From assembly GCA_002382755.1 (NCBI GenBank), contig DFZT01000061.1, positions 1-8,420 on the forward strand: a stretch of DNA of 8,420 nt, in the 5' to 3' direction. This stretch comes from Firmicutes bacterium UBA4049 (GTDB lineage: Bacteria > Bacillota > Desulfotomaculia > Desulfotomaculales > Nap2-2B). Below the pieces are notes generated by a model. It did no database searches, had not been told where the DNA came from, and saw only the letters and a program-made list of their open reading frames with translations. Made by a program: the position numbers and the translations under genes. Positions 1 to 6,361 of the stretch are shown piece by piece (within the stretch, counting starts at the first letter, position 1; every line of letters begins with the position of its first letter).

Positions 1-71
1 TGGTTTTATTAAAGCTGTTCTGTTCGCTTTTTTGGTTTTTTCAAGTTTTCTTCCCTACTTCCATGTCTTTA

Positions 72-103
72 GAGCAGTATTTAATAAACTGCTCATTTTT
101 TTT
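72..103 (+). terminator. Rho-independent terminator of an upstream rightward gene
   Basis: A perfect 7-bp inverted repeat, GAGCAGT (72-78) and ACTGCTC (88-94), encloses a 9-nt loop. The sequence ATTTTTTTT follows directly. Stem plus T-run is the classic intrinsic terminator layout and points rightward, so it probably closes a transcription unit whose coding part lies left of the window. Positions 1-109 are also open in two frames, so a short hydrophobic C-terminus running through the hairpin cannot be fully excluded. Confidence 0.75.
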
Positions 104-138
104 ACATAATATAATATAAAAATTGGGCAAGTAAGCAT

Positions 139-184
139 AAGAAAGGGTAGGGGTTTCTTTCAGGAAACCGCCAACCCTTTTCTT
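139..184 (-). terminator. Stem-loop, probable terminator of the SLH gene
   Basis: A long imperfect inverted repeat has an outer arm AAGAAAGGGT (139-148) facing ACCCTTTTCTT (174-184). The inner arm GGTTTC (152-157) faces GAAACC (164-169) around a 6-nt loop, with a small internal mismatch and bulge. Read leftward, it lies about 85 bp beyond the stop codon of the SLH gene and its 3' arm ends in TTTCTTA. A purer T-run appears only about a dozen bases later. The position fits a terminator for that gene; the tail is weaker than in a textbook example. Confidence 0.55.
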
Positions 185-268
185 GGAATATTAATGTATT
201 TGCTATCTTTTGAAACTAACCGGTTTGACCGCTATAGTTATTTAAAAGAACCGTTCTTTCTGCCTCAA

Positions 269-1555
269 CTAACTGTCGGTTTCAACTTTCAAACTCAGGT
301 AACTGCTCCAGTTGCCCGCATCATCGCCCGCTTTTACCTTAAAGGTGTATTCGGTTCCCGCTTCCAAGCCCGATATGGTGGTTTCATTTTCATCAGCGTC
401 CAGAGTTGCCTTTAACTCGCCATTCTGGTAGACCTTGTACTTCGTTACTCCTTCATTATCCTTTGCATCGGGCCATTCCAGAGTGACGCTTGTTTCAGTT
501 ATGGAGCTGGCCTCAAGTTCACTTCCTGAGGGCCAGGTTGGATTCGTGGTGTCGTTTGCTTCCTTGGTAGTTACCTCGACAGAAGGGCCGTCCGTGCTCC
601 AGTTTCCAGCCGCGTCCCGTGCTTGGACTGTAAATTCATATTCTTCATCGGCATCCAGGCCGGTGATCTTAGCAGTGAGTGTTGAAATAACCGTTTTTAC
701 CTTATTAACCCCGTTCACCGTGTAAGTTATTTTGTAACCGGTAACTTTTACATTATCGTCGGCCGGGTCCCATTTAAGTTTTACGGTGTCAGTACCGACA
801 TCAGTCGCCACAATTTCACTGTCGTTATCCCAGGTGGGGGCGTATACATCATCGGTTACTGTTTCATCATCATTGTCCAGATTATAAATGATTATAAAAA
901 TCTCTACCCGCTTGATGGCGCCGTTTGGGTTAAAGTTGCCACCTGGATTGCCTTTAATAATCCCCAGTTTATAAAGGGCCAGGATATACCCGTAGTCCTC
1001 ATCAGAGATTAGTCCGCAATCCTTAAAGGGATTGAAATTTAGTTCGGATAAGGATACCGGTTCCAGCATACCGCACTTCTCCATATGCTTTGCCAGCAGA
1101 ATGCATGATTCCAGGCGGCTCATCTGTACATTCGAGTGAAAGCGTTTGAGGTTGATAAAGTTGTTTTTCACTGCCCGCTTTACCCCGTTTTTCGCCCAAG
1201 CCGGCACGTCGCTGTCTTTGTCAACCGCATTATCGTCTTCAGTAAGGTCCCCGTCTTCTGTCTGAATGTTAAACATTTTGGATACAGCCCGGTCGATAAG
1301 CACCGTTACTTCCGCCTGGGTACACAGATTGTTGGGGCGGAAGGTGCCGTCTTCATATCCGCCAGCAATGCCCTTGTCCTGCATTTCCTCAATTGCCTGC
1401 TTTGCCCAGTGGTCTTGCATGTCCGAGAATTTCGCCTGCTTCTTCAACAAGCCGGCTTCCTTCCCTTTGGCATTGGCAGATTTTGCTGCCGCAGTTCCAA
1501 CGCTGACGGTGAGCAGAAAGGCCAGCGTTAACAATAGCGCAAAGATTTTCTTCAT
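269..1555 (-). CDS. Exported S-layer-homology protein with two fibronectin type III domains
   Basis: This 428-residue protein is predicted to be secreted and held on the cell wall. Residues 1-24 form a Sec signal peptide (MKK, hydrophobic stretch, cleavage near TAAA/KS). Three SLH motifs follow: about 43-90 (FSDM..HWAKQAI, GGYEDGTFRP, TQAEV), a degenerate one at 115-160 and a third at about 178-226 (GNPGGNFNPNGAIKRVE). SLH triplets bind pyruvylated secondary wall polymer. Two FN3 domains, about 239-331 and 338-426, share the ending DxAGNWS and look like an internal duplication. The start is fixed by AGGAGG 8 bases upstream of this ATG; the frame stays open to 1711 but that extension precedes the signal peptide and lacks a ribosome site. 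No enzyme domain is present, so the FN3 repeats may act as a spacer or in carbohydrate or protein binding. The ligand is unknown. Confidence 0.9.
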   Translation of the reverse strand: MKKIFALLLTLAFLLTVSVGTAAAKSANAKGKEAGLLKKQAKFSDMQDHWAKQAIEEMQDKGIAGGYEDGTFRPNNLCTQAEVTVLIDRAVSKMFNIQTEDGDLTEDDNAVDKDSDVPAWAKNGVKRAVKNNFINLKRFHSNVQMSRLESCILLAKHMEKCGMLEPVSLSELNFNPFKDCGLISDEDYGYILALYKLGIIKGNPGGNFNPNGAIKRVEIFIIIYNLDNDDETVTDDVYAPTWDNDSEIVATDVGTDTVKLKWDPADDNVKVTGYKITYTVNGVNKVKTVISTLTAKITGLDADEEYEFTVQARDAAGNWSTDGPSVEVTTKEANDTTNPTWPSGSELEASSITETSVTLEWPDAKDNEGVTKYKVYQNGELKATLDADENETTISGLEAGTEYTFKVKAGDDAGNWSSYLSLKVETDS

Positions 1556-1563
1556 GATCAATT

Positions 1564-1569
1564 CCTCCT
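1564..1569 (-). promoter_or_regulatory. Ribosome binding site fixing the SLH protein start
   Basis: On the minus strand AGGAGG lies 8 bases before the ATG at 1555, immediately followed by a good signal peptide. This selects the start over upstream in-frame codons. Confidence 0.85.
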
Positions 1570-1574
1570 TTTTG

Positions 1575-1790
1575 AAATTTTTTGCTTTCATTAAACAATA
1601 CGTTAACCAGTATAAAAAATATGGGGTACCCTTAAGTCTAAAAATATCTTTTAGAGCTGATCTGTTTTGCGTCTGTTTATGTGAACCCTCGGTACTATTG
1701 GGTAGCAACAAAAAAAGCCAAGGATTTAAAAAAGCATATCTTTTGAAGTCTGGCGTTGTTAGGTGTGATAAAAGAAAAACTTTTCCTTGA
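1575..1790. other. Intergenic stretch, no gene seen
   Basis: This is the upstream region of the leftward SLH gene. It is AT-rich with several A/T runs and a GGGTACCC palindrome at 1624-1631. On the minus strand TATACT (1609-1614) could be a -10 box, but no convincing -35 box lies at 16-18 bases. I find no supported reading frame, RNA gene or riboswitch here. Confidence 0.4.
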
Positions 1791-1892
1791 CGGCCTGCCC
1801 GCAGCTTTTCCCTCGCTCACGCGCTCCGCAGCGTGGACCAGGAAGCAGCGGCGAAGCTGGACAAGCTCTTCGCCGGCAAGGGGAAAGAGTAA
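1791..1892 (+). pseudogene. GC-rich C-terminal gene remnant, possibly tyrosine recombinase
   Basis: Between an in-frame TGA (1788) and the TAA at 1890-1892 there are 33 open codons with no start codon or ribosome site. About 68 of 99 bases are G or C, and 22 of the last 26 codons end in G or C, unlike the AT-rich neighbours. This is the signature of a real reading frame. The peptide contains HALRSVDQEAAAKLDKLF. From general knowledge of phage-type integrases, C-termini often run T-Y-(A/S)-H-V-L-P-S-(x)-(x)-(x)-E-A-A-x-K-L-D-x-L-F, so I infer the tail of an integrase. If so, the tyrosine nucleophile position reads Leu (SLAH) and the rest of the catalytic domain is gone, so it would be inactive. 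Its position 69 bp from the 3' end of a tRNA gene supports this. The match is by eye only. Confidence 0.45.
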
Positions 1893-1914
1893 TGAATTAG
1901 GAACAGGCATTTGG

Positions 1915-1950
1915 AAGAAAAAAGAAGTCCCGCAATTCCTTGCGGGGCTT
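1915..1950 (-). terminator. Terminator of tRNA-Trp, possibly bidirectional
   Basis: AAGTCCCGCAA (1925-1935) pairs with TTGCGGGGCTT (1940-1950) over 11 bp, including one G-T pair, around a 4-nt loop. On the minus strand the stem starts 10 bases past the tRNA 3' end and runs into TTCTTTTTTCTT. On the plus strand it is followed by GGTTTTTCTTT, so it could also stop rightward transcription coming from the remnant at 1791-1892. Confidence 0.85.
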
Positions 1951-1960
1951 GGTTTTTCTT

Positions 1961-2036
<76 letters not shown>

Positions 2037-2052
2037 ATTTTTTTGCTATTTA

Positions 2053-2082
2053 ATTATAGGATAAACTTAATAAACATGTCAA
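2053..2082 (-). promoter_or_regulatory. Sigma-A promoter of tRNA-Trp
   Basis: On the minus strand a perfect TTGACA (2077-2082) and a perfect TATAAT (2053-2058) are separated by 18 bases. Transcription would start about 10 bases before the tRNA 5' end. Such a strong vegetative promoter fits a stable RNA gene. Confidence 0.9.
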
Positions 2083-2120
2083 GTGGGCTGCTGACTCTCC
2101 CATTAAAAAATAAGAGAAGT

Positions 2121-2150
2121 GCAGGAATTTAGCCCTCTGATGAAGAATAA
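2121..2150 (+). promoter_or_regulatory. Sigma-H (Spo0H)-type promoter
   Basis: GCAGGAATT (2121-2129) matches the -35 consensus RNAGGAWWW at every position. GAAGAATAA (2142-2150) matches the -10 consensus RNNGAATWW at every position. The spacer is 12 bases, within the range known for sigma-H in Bacillus. Transcription would begin near 2157, giving a leader of about 34 bases before the TTG start at 2191. No good sigma-A promoter is seen in this direction. Confidence 0.72.
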
Positions 2151-2176
2151 ATACTCAAAAATGTATTATTTATTTT

Positions 2177-2183
2177 AGGGGGG
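2177..2183 (+). promoter_or_regulatory. Ribosome binding site deciding a TTG start
   Basis: AGGGGGG lies 7 bases before the TTG at 2191. The next in-frame ATG (2206) would lie 22 bases away and cut off the first cysteine of the leading CxxC pair. Confidence 0.7.
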
Positions 2184-2190
2184 TATTTTT

Positions 2191-2367
2191 TTGGATAAGC
2201 GGTGTATGTTATGCGGGCGCCTTTTTGCTGTGGAGGAAGCGGCTCCTGATCCATATGATGATGATGAGGATGATATCCCCAAAAAATCTGTAAGTGTTTG
2301 CCTGTTGTGCCAGGCCAAACTGCGTCATGAGGCGGATGAGTCGCAGAAATCACCTAAACCCATGTAA
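2191..2367 (+). CDS. Small zinc-ribbon-like protein, 58 residues
   Basis: A short frame with a TTG start encodes a 58-residue acidic protein. It has two knuckles, C5-M-L-C8 and C37-L-L-C40, separated by an Asp-rich linker (PYDDDEDD, 21-28). Two CxxC pairs about 30 residues apart are typical of a zinc ribbon binding one metal ion; this is inferred from spacing. The segment after the second pair (QAKLRHEADE) is charged and likely helical. There is no signal peptide or membrane segment, so it is probably cytoplasmic. It is the first gene after the sigma-H-type promoter and lies 35 bp before the UPF0182 gene, which suggests co-transcription. I do not know a function; small zinc ribbons often act in nucleic acid or protein binding. 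Confidence 0.8.
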   Translation: MDKRCMLCGRLFAVEEAAPDPYDDDEDDIPKKSVSVCLLCQAKLRHEADESQKSPKPM

Positions 2368-2371
2368 CAGA

Positions 2372-2389
2372 TTATATATTTATATATAA
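2372..2389 (+). repeat. AT-only inverted repeat next to a ribosome site
   Basis: TTATATAT (2372-2379) and ATATATAA (2382-2389) form a perfect 8-bp inverted repeat. Its right arm abuts the AGGAGG (2389-2394) used by the UPF0182 gene. Folding energy would be low because all pairs are A-T. An effect on translation is possible but unproven. Confidence 0.4.
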
Positions 2390-2402
2390 GGAGGCCTTTT
2401 TA

Positions 2403-5129
2403 TTGCGTTCATTTCGTCCGCTAACAATAGGGATTGTGGTATTTCTTTTTCTGTTTATTTTACTTGCTAAATGGGGCGGGCATCTGTATGTAGATTGGTT
2501 GTGGTTTAAAAGCCTGAATTATCAATTTGTCTACATCACTCGTTATGCTTCCGAATTACTTCTTAGCGTGGCGGTATTTATCTTGGCCTTTTTGCTTCTG
2601 TTTTTGAATCTTATGCTGACACGCAGGACAATTACTTCTTCAATACAGTCATCTAGACAGGTTGAAGAAGGGGGTGTAGTAACCCTGCAGAGTTCTCCTT
2701 TGATTAAGTTTGTAAACAATAAAACACTTACTATCGTATTTTTTTTAGTGAGCGTTTTAATGAGCCTGATGGTTAGTTCTTCAGTTACAGGGGATTGGGT
2801 AATACTTCAAAAATTTTTTCATCCTAGTCCATTTGGTTTAAACGATCCGATCTTTAATAAGGATGTAGGTTTCTATGTTTTTCAGCTGCCATTCTTCCAG
2901 TTCCTGTATAAATTGTCTGTTTCGCTAATCATTTTAATTGCCATTTGGGTTGCTCTGGCATATTTTTTAGCCAGTGTTGCAAGCGGGAACCTCAATGTAA
3001 AAAAAATTTTTAATATTTCAGCAGCCCGTTATCACCTTTCTATTCTGGCGGCTGTATTCTTTCTTTTAAGGGCATGGGGATACAGGCTGCAGGAGTATTC
3101 CCTGCTGAATTCTGCGCAGGGTGTTGTCTTTGGCCCGGGGTATACGGATATTCACGCAAACCTGATGGCTTACAAAGTCATGTTTTTCCTTGCTGCAATT
3201 ACAGGTGTTATAGTCCTGGTTAATATTTTCATGCGGCGTTTCCGTTTGATTGTTTATGCCATCGGGTTTATGATTACCGCTTCTATTGTTTTAAATGGGA
3301 TTTATCCGACATTAGTTCAAAAACTTGTCGTTCTGCCCAGTGAAATGGACAAGGAGAAGCCGTTTATTGAAAACAGCATAAAATACACGCGTATTGCTTA
3401 TAACCTTGGATCAATCGACAAGAAATTGTTTCCTGCAGGAAAAACATTAAGTGTTTCTGACGTCAAGGAAAATGAGGATACAATAAAAAACATTCGTTTA
3501 TGGGATTATAGACCTCTACAGCAAACTTACAGTCAACTTCAGGAGATGCGCACCTATTATGAGTTTAGGGACATTGATATTGACCGTTATAACATTGACG
3601 GCCAATACCGTCAGGTAATGCTGGCGGCACGGGAACTAAATCAGGCGCTTCTCCCGGACCAGGCCAAAACCTGGGTTAACCAGCATCTGAAATATACGCA
3701 TGGCTATGGGATTGCTATGAGTCCGGTGACCGAAATTACAGGTGAAGGTCTCCCGAACCTGCTTATCAAAGACATTCCGCCAACAACAAGTACGAATTTA
3801 AAAGTAAACAGGCCTGAAATTTACTTTGGCGAACTGACTAATAATTATGTCATTGTCAATACCCGCAGCCAGGAATTTAATTATCCCATGGGTGAGGATA
3901 ACGCCTGGTCGACATATCAGGGCAAAGATGGCGTTAAAATGGGCTCGATTATTCGCCGTTTGATTTTTGCCCTAACCTTTAATGATTATAAGCTTCTGCT
4001 TTCAGGAGATGTAAGCGGAGAAAGCCAGGCGCTTTACTATCGTAGTCTATACCAGCGCGTTCCTAAAATAGCTCCTTTTCTTCTTTATGACAAGGATCCC
4101 TATCTTGTGCTTGATAATGGCAAACTATACTGGATGTGGGACGCCTACACAACTACTAATATGTTTCCCTATTCCGAACCGTTTTCAAACAAAATGAATT
4201 ACATCAGGAATTCTGTAAAAGTTGTGGTTGACGCATATACCGGCAAAGTTACATTTTATATTGCGGATTCCGCGGATCCTGTGCTGAAGACTTATCAGAA
4301 AATATTTCCCGGGCTTTTCACTTCGGAAATGCCCTCCGGACTAAAGGAGCATGTCCGGTATCCCGAAGATCTATTTAGAATTCAAGCCAACAAATATATG
4401 ATTTATCACATGCAGAATTACCGTGTTTTCTACAATAAGGAGGATAAATGGGATTTGCCGACTGAAATTTTTGGCAGTGATGAACAGACCATGGAATCTT
4501 ACTATACCATTGCCAGACTGCCTGGAGAAGAAAAGCCTGAATATATACAGATTATACCTTTTACGCCGCACAACAAGAAGAATATGATTGCCTGGTTCAC
4601 CTGCCGCTCAGACGGCAAGAATTATGGCAAGCTGCTAGTTTATGAATTTCCGAAACAGGAACTGGTCTTTGGACCTATGCAGGTTGAGGCCAGGATAAAC
4701 CAGGACACAACTATTTCCCAGCAGTTATCCCTGTGGGACCAAAGGGGTTCTCAGGTTATACGCGGCAATATGATGGTAATTCCGGTAAAGGACTCCCTGA
4801 TTTATGTTGAACCTCTGTACCTTCAGGCGCAGCAGGGGAAAATGCCCGAACTTAGCCGTGTAATCGTTGCGCATGGAGATCATGTAGCTATGGAAAGAAC
4901 ACTTGAAGAGTCACTGGAAAAGATTTTCGGAGAGCAGGATATTATGGGACCTTCCAACCAACAGCTTGCCGGTGAACAGAGCGCAACGGTTTCCAGCCTG
5001 GTCCAAAAAGCGAACCAACTCTATGATAATGCGCAAAAGAAGATTGCCAGCGGGGACTGGGCAGGGTATGGTAATCTGATGGAGCAGTTAAAAGATGCTT
5101 TAAATGAGCTGGCTACCAAGGACAAGTGA
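2403..5129 (+). CDS. UPF0182 (COG1615) family membrane protein
   Basis: This 908-residue protein matches the large UPF0182 family in length and layout; the family has no established function. About seven hydrophobic segments occupy the first third: roughly 6-24, 50-72, 107-126, 168-193, 210-226, 256-276 and 281-301. Between the third and fourth lies the family-typical stretch DPIFNKDVGFYVFQLPF (148-164). A long hydrophilic region without signature enzyme motifs follows from about 305, probably on the outer face. It ends in a helical, Ala/Gln-rich tail with the usual GDWAGYG motif (about 880-886). The start is TTG, with AGGAGG 8 bases upstream. It is probably transcribed with the zinc-ribbon gene before it; pfk follows after 46 bp without a terminator. 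The reading frame looks intact. Confidence 0.93.
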   Translation: MRSFRPLTIGIVVFLFLFILLAKWGGHLYVDWLWFKSLNYQFVYITRYASELLLSVAVFILAFLLLFLNLMLTRRTITSSIQSSRQVEEGGVVTLQSSPLIKFVNNKTLTIVFFLVSVLMSLMVSSSVTGDWVILQKFFHPSPFGLNDPIFNKDVGFYVFQLPFFQFLYKLSVSLIILIAIWVALAYFLASVASGNLNVKKIFNISAARYHLSILAAVFFLLRAWGYRLQEYSLLNSAQGVVFGPGYTDIHANLMAYKVMFFLAAITGVIVLVNIFMRRFRLIVYAIGFMITASIVLNGIYPTLVQKLVVLPSEMDKEKPFIENSIKYTRIAYNLGSIDKKLFPAGKTLSVSDVKENEDTIKNIRLWDYRPLQQTYSQLQEMRTYYEFRDIDIDRYNIDGQYRQVMLAARELNQALLPDQAKTWVNQHLKYTHGYGIAMSPVTEITGEGLPNLLIKDIPPTTSTNLKVNRPEIYFGELTNNYVIVNTRSQEFNYPMGEDNAWSTYQGKDGVKMGSIIRRLIFALTFNDYKLLLSGDVSGESQALYYRSLYQRVPKIAPFLLYDKDPYLVLDNGKLYWMWDAYTTTNMFPYSEPFSNKMNYIRNSVKVVVDAYTGKVTFYIADSADPVLKTYQKIFPGLFTSEMPSGLKEHVRYPEDLFRIQANKYMIYHMQNYRVFYNKEDKWDLPTEIFGSDEQTMESYYTIARLPGEEKPEYIQIIPFTPHNKKNMIAWFTCRSDGKNYGKLLVYEFPKQELVFGPMQVEARINQDTTISQQLSLWDQRGSQVIRGNMMVIPVKDSLIYVEPLYLQAQQGKMPELSRVIVAHGDHVAMERTLEESLEKIFGEQDIMGPSNQQLAGEQSATVSSLVQKANQLYDNAQKKIASGDWAGYGNLMEQLKDALNELATKDK

Positions 5130-5160
5130 GGGGTAGAATAAAATAATTACTTGGGATAAA

Positions 5161-5166
5161 AGGGGG
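5161..5166 (+). promoter_or_regulatory. Ribosome binding site deciding the pfk CTG start
   Basis: AGGGGG lies 9 bases before CTG at 5176. An in-frame TAA (5173-5175) sits directly before that CTG, and the first conventional start (GTG 5200) has AGGAG touching it with no spacer. The site therefore points to CTG. Confidence 0.6.
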
Positions 5167-5175
5167 TTGCCTTAA

Positions 5176-6264
5176 CTGAGCAAGATAAGAAATATAGGAG
5201 TGCTTACCGGCGGCGGGGACGCGCCTGGTCTCAATGCTGTTGTCCGGGCTGTTGTTAAGACTGCCAAACTATATGGTCTAGGTGTTGTTGGTTTTTTAAA
5301 CGGGTTTGGGGGATTAATCAAAAACCAGGCGCGTGAGTTAACTGAGCGGGATGTGGCGGGAATCCTTCCGCGCGGAGGGACCATTCTCGGAACAACAAAC
5401 CGGGATAATCCCTTTTCTTATCCAATAATAAAGGATGGTAAAAAAGTTTATGTGGATGTGTCCGATCGAATTTTTGAGAATATAAGCATTCAAGAGGTTG
5501 ATGCGCTGATTGTAATCGGCGGCGACGGAAGTCTTGCCATCGGAAGGGACCTGCATGAAAAAGGTTTGCCGGTCGTTTGTGTGCCAAAAACAATTGATAA
5601 TGATCTTTGGGCAACGGAACAGACTTTCGGTTTTGACAGCGCAATGGCTACTGCAACCGAAGCCATAGATAAACTTCATACTACGGCTGAATCTCATCAT
5701 CGCGTTATGGTGCTGGAAGTTATGGGTCGTTATGCAGGTTGGATTGCGCTTACTTCTGGTATCGCCGGCGGCGCGGACGCCATTATTATTCCCGAAATAC
5801 CATATAAGATAGAAAGTATAGTTAATAAAATCAACGAGAGAAGCCGCCAGGAAAAACAGTTCAGCATTATTGTGGTGGCTGAGGGAGCGAAGCCGGTAGG
5901 TGGCGAAATGGTTGTGCAGAAAAGGATCGAAGACAGTTTTGAACCTATACGGCTTGGAGGAATTGGCAACATATTGGCCCAGCAGCTTGAAGAACTGACA
6001 GGGAAAGAATCCAGGGTAACTGTTTTAGGGCATCTCCAGCGGGGTGGTTCTCCAACGCCGTTTGATCGTATCCTGGCAACGCGCTACGGCACTGGCGCAG
6101 TCAAGTTGATTATGGACGGCCGCTTCGGAGAAATGGTTTGCTTAACCGGCGCGGCTATTTCATCGGCGCCTTTAAGGGAAGCTGCAGGAAAGATACGCCA
6201 GGTTCCCCTGGACAGTGATTTAATTTATTCCGCACGTATGTTGGGAATTTCTATGGGTGACTAA
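5176..6264 (+). CDS. pfkA: 6-phosphofructokinase
   Basis: This enzyme phosphorylates fructose 6-phosphate to fructose 1,6-bisphosphate, the committing step of glycolysis, in the cytoplasm. With the CTG start it has 362 residues. Visible motifs are the N-terminal nucleotide loop VLTGGGDAPGLN (9-20), GGDGS (115-119), PKTIDND (137-143) with catalytic Asp141, EVMGRYAGW (181-189) and GHLQRGGSP (285-293). Family knowledge says Gly at the fourth position of GGDGS marks ATP use, whereas PPi enzymes have Asp there. The Lys of PKTIDND is shared by PPi enzymes and some ATP enzymes of the actinobacterial type. I infer an ATP-dependent enzyme of that mixed group. Starting at GTG 5200 would remove the first beta strand (KIRNIG), so CTG is preferred. 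It probably shares the upstream transcript. Confidence 0.93.
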   Translation: MSKIRNIGVLTGGGDAPGLNAVVRAVVKTAKLYGLGVVGFLNGFGGLIKNQARELTERDVAGILPRGGTILGTTNRDNPFSYPIIKDGKKVYVDVSDRIFENISIQEVDALIVIGGDGSLAIGRDLHEKGLPVVCVPKTIDNDLWATEQTFGFDSAMATATEAIDKLHTTAESHHRVMVLEVMGRYAGWIALTSGIAGGADAIIIPEIPYKIESIVNKINERSRQEKQFSIIVVAEGAKPVGGEMVVQKRIEDSFEPIRLGGIGNILAQQLEELTGKESRVTVLGHLQRGGSPTPFDRILATRYGTGAVKLIMDGRFGEMVCLTGAAISSAPLREAAGKIRQVPLDSDLIYSARMLGISMGD

Positions 6265-6302
6265 TTTAAGCTAAAAACCGTCAAAACAATACCATATATT
6301 AA

Positions 6303-6332
6303 CAAGGTAATATCTGCCACGCCGTCGAATAT
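6303..6332 (+). promoter_or_regulatory. Second sigma-H-type promoter
   Basis: The -10 box GTCGAATAT (6324-6332) fits RNNGAATWW at all positions. The -35 box CAAGGTAAT (6303-6311) fits RNAGGAWWW except C for R and AGGT for AGGA. The spacer is again 12 bases. It lies in the 97-bp gap after pfk and would start transcription near 6339. A 6-bp inverted repeat ATATTA/TAATAT (6296-6301 and 6308-6313) overlaps the -35 box. Confidence 0.5.
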
Positions 6333-6361
6333 GTTCCATAAAGATTGCGGGGTAGATGTTT

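Noticed and set aside
2..109. Open frames in the first 109 bases giving a hydrophobic peptide
   Set aside because: T-rich DNA yields Phe/Leu-rich peptides in two frames at once, and a clear terminator hairpin with T-run lies inside. No start is visible.
1609..1640. TATACT with TAGACT upstream as a sigma-A promoter of the SLH gene
   Set aside because: The spacer would be 20 bases and the -35 match is poor.
1556..1711. N-terminal extension of the SLH protein in the same open frame
   Set aside because: It would place 52 residues before an obvious signal peptide and has no ribosome site, whereas ATG 1555 has AGGAGG at 8 bases.
2129..2353. Minus-strand open frame opposite the zinc-ribbon gene
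   Set aside because: It is a His/Pro-rich shadow without a ribosome site, running across the sigma-H-type promoter and antisense to the better supported gene.
5130..5175. GTAGAATAA as a sigma-H -10 box before pfk
   Set aside because: The nearest AGGA is only about 6-7 bases upstream, too short for a sigma-H spacer.
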